From the NCBI RefSeq assembly GCF_003149145.1, contig NZ_QGDQ01000014.1:55837-119836 (forward strand): a stretch of DNA of 64,000 nt. The letters are read 5' to 3'. The notes under the pieces were generated by a model. It did not search any database and had not been told where the DNA came from. It saw only the letters and a list, made by a program, of their open reading frames with translations. Numbering within the stretch: the stretch's first letter is position 1; each line of letters begins with the position of its first letter. Of this stretch, positions 63,005 through 64,000 are shown one piece after another. The translations under genes and the position numbers were made by a program. Source of the DNA: Quadrisphaera granulorum (GTDB lineage Bacteria; Actinomycetota; Actinomycetes; Actinomycetales; Quadrisphaeraceae).

Positions 63005-63135
63005 CCAGCACACCGCCGCCGTCCCGCCGTCGACCTCACCACCCGGCCCAGCACGGTGGTGTGTTCGTCCTGGGACACCGACACTGGGCATGCCCCCGAA
63101 CACGGCGATTCGCTGCTCCAGGTCGTCCCGGCTGC

Positions 63136-63726
63136 TTATCGGGCTGCTTCTGCTGTGCCCGCCGGGGTCGGTGTCGCCGCGGCCGGGCGCAGGTAGGCGT
63201 AGACGGTCTCCCGGCTGATCCCGAACTCCCGGGCCAACGCGGCCTTGGACTCCCCCGCTGCGGCCCGCGCCCGCAGCTGCTCGGCCAGCTCCGGGGTCAG
63301 AGCCGGCTTGCGTCCGGTGTAGGCCCCGCGCCGGCGAGCCGCAGCGATGCCCTCCCGCTGACGCTCCTTGATCAGAGCACGCTCGAACTCGGCGAAGGCA
63401 CCCATCACCGACAACAGCAGCGTGGCCATCGGGGAGTCCTCCCCGGTGAAGGTCAACGCTTCCTTCACGAACTCCACGCGTACGCCCTTGCCGGTCAGCA
63501 GGCGCACCAGGCGGCGCAGGTCGTCGAGATTCCGGGCCAGCCGGTCCATCGAGTGCACCACCACGGTGTCGCCGTCGCGGACGAACGCCAGCAGCTCGGC
63601 CAGCTGCGGGCGCTGCGCGTCCTTGCCCGACGCGGTGTCGGTGAACACCCGCTCCACGTCGACGCCGTCGAGCTGGCGCACCGTGTTCTGGTCCAGCGTG
63701 CTCACCCTGACGTACCCGACCCGCAC
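63136..63726 (-). CDS. tnpR: Serine recombinase, Tn3-type resolvase
   Basis: A 196-residue resolvase that separates the cointegrate formed during Tn3 transposition. The catalytic Ser is residue 9 in VGYVRVSTLDQN; VVVHSMDRLARN and the long E helix (MATLLLSVMGAFAEFERALI) follow. GRKPALTPELAEQLR leads to the C-terminal helix-turn-helix (ALAREFGISRETVYAYLR). The start is a GTG at 63726. It is transcribed toward the lspA gene, and its res site should lie just upstream, to the right. Confidence 0.93.
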   Translation of the reverse strand: MRVGYVRVSTLDQNTVRQLDGVDVERVFTDTASGKDAQRPQLAELLAFVRDGDTVVVHSMDRLARNLDDLRRLVRLLTGKGVRVEFVKEALTFTGEDSPMATLLLSVMGAFAEFERALIKERQREGIAAARRRGAYTGRKPALTPELAEQLRARAAAGESKAALAREFGISRETVYAYLRPAAATPTPAGTAEAAR

Positions 63727-63900
63727 CGACTCACCACCCGCTTCGAGACCGATCTACCCCGCACGCCGCTGCGACTGTCAGGTTGGACTCTAAGAAGTCG
63801 GCCGACAGGCGTCAAGAAAGCCACCGCACCAACCCCAACCTGACGCAGTAGGTCTGCTCGGTGACTGTGCATCTGGAGTACACCCCAACCAGACTGACAG
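63727..63900. other. Candidate res site upstream of the resolvase gene
   Basis: The region holds several related inverted segments: TCAGGTTGG (63778-63786) with CCAACCTGA (63835-63843), and GACTGTCAG near 63773 with CTGACAG near 63893. Multiple resolvase half-sites in this position are expected for a Tn3-type res. Exact subsites I-III could not be assigned by eye. Confidence 0.4.
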
Positions 63901-63928
63901 CCCTTAGAACGTCCGCCAGTAGGTGTGA

Positions 63929-64000
63929 TCATGCTGCGCGGATGCGCTTGGAGCGAGGCCGGTTCTCCCAGCGGTACCGGTCCCAGCACCCCACGATCAG
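63929..64000 (-). CDS. Unidentified C-terminal fragment running off the right edge
   Basis: On the minus strand 23 codons run open from the window edge to a TGA at 63931-63929, ending in WENRPRSKRIRAA. The basic, Trp/Arg-rich ending would suit a transposase, but the family cannot be named from so little. Confidence 0.25.
   Translation of the reverse strand: MIVGCWDRYRWENRPRSKRIRAA

Larger units (their letters stand above)
57640..64000 (+). mobile_element. Tn3-family transposon with metal-resistance passengers (right end not in window)
   Basis: The left boundary is the terminal repeat at 57640-57677. Inside are a Tn3 transposase, a CmtR-like regulator, a cation efflux gene, an LspA-type gene and a serine resolvase. 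No matching right terminal repeat occurs before the window ends, so the element either continues beyond 64000 or has lost that end. Confidence 0.8.

Overview
The window is high-GC actinobacterial chromosome. It carries a complete Pup-proteasome system (ARC, Dop, Pup, PrcB, PrcA, PafA and a fused PafB-PafC), RbpA, a Ppm1-like mannosyltransferase, a DUF222/HNH gene of the 13E12 type, and a gene order (tatA-tatC-helY beside pafBC) known from mycobacteria and relatives. The genus cannot be fixed from the sequence. Many genes have no Shine-Dalgarno sequence; instead a TANNNT box lies 6-7 nt before an ATG or GTG, the signature of leaderless transcripts. This spacing was used to choose several starts.

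Layout. 1-15.5 kb: Pup-proteasome locus (arc end, DUF3054 membrane protein, dop, pup-prcB-prcA, pafA). It is interrupted by an SRPBCC protein, an aldo/keto reductase with its MerR regulator, an Asp-rich lipoprotein, a two-component system, a HEAT-repeat protein and a long HNH protein. 15.6-17.0 kb: two FKBP prolyl isomerases. 17.2-27.8 kb: nitrate/nitrite assimilation with siroheme synthesis (narK, nitrate reductase, a small unknown protein, nirB, nirD, cysG-like, HemD-HTH fusion, sirohydrochlorin chelatase). 28-35 kb: pafBC, two small proteins, tatA, tatC, helY. 35-45 kb: exonuclease, amidohydrolase, lnt-ppm1, rbpA, mmuM, GDPD/MFS pair. 45-51 kb: SatD/DUF3307-like pair and a coupled ureohydrolase-flavin monooxygenase-MFS operon that fits guanidino-amino-acid catabolism. 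51-57.6 kb: DeoR regulator, AEC permease, a gene-poor stretch with a dif-like site at about 54.1 kb, a degenerate tyrosine recombinase and a GT2-GtrA glycosyltransferase. 57.6 kb to the end: a Tn3-family transposon (38-bp left terminal repeat, transposase, resolvase) carrying a CmtR-like sensor, a cation efflux protein and an LspA-type peptidase, which resembles a lead/cadmium resistance cassette.

The part most worth a second look is 51.8-55.7 kb. A good dif match lies almost midway between two oppositely oriented arrays of TGTGAGR. A second motif, GATAACRGAACCA, occurs four times in the same 3 kb and once at 36.4 kb. One copy covers the -35/spacer region of the promoter of the degenerate tyrosine recombinase. 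Together these look like a terminus-associated DNA-protein system that I cannot match to a known one.

Limits: no database searches, skew plots or alignments were run. Family names rest on motifs recognised by eye, and several start codons are choices, explained in each entry.
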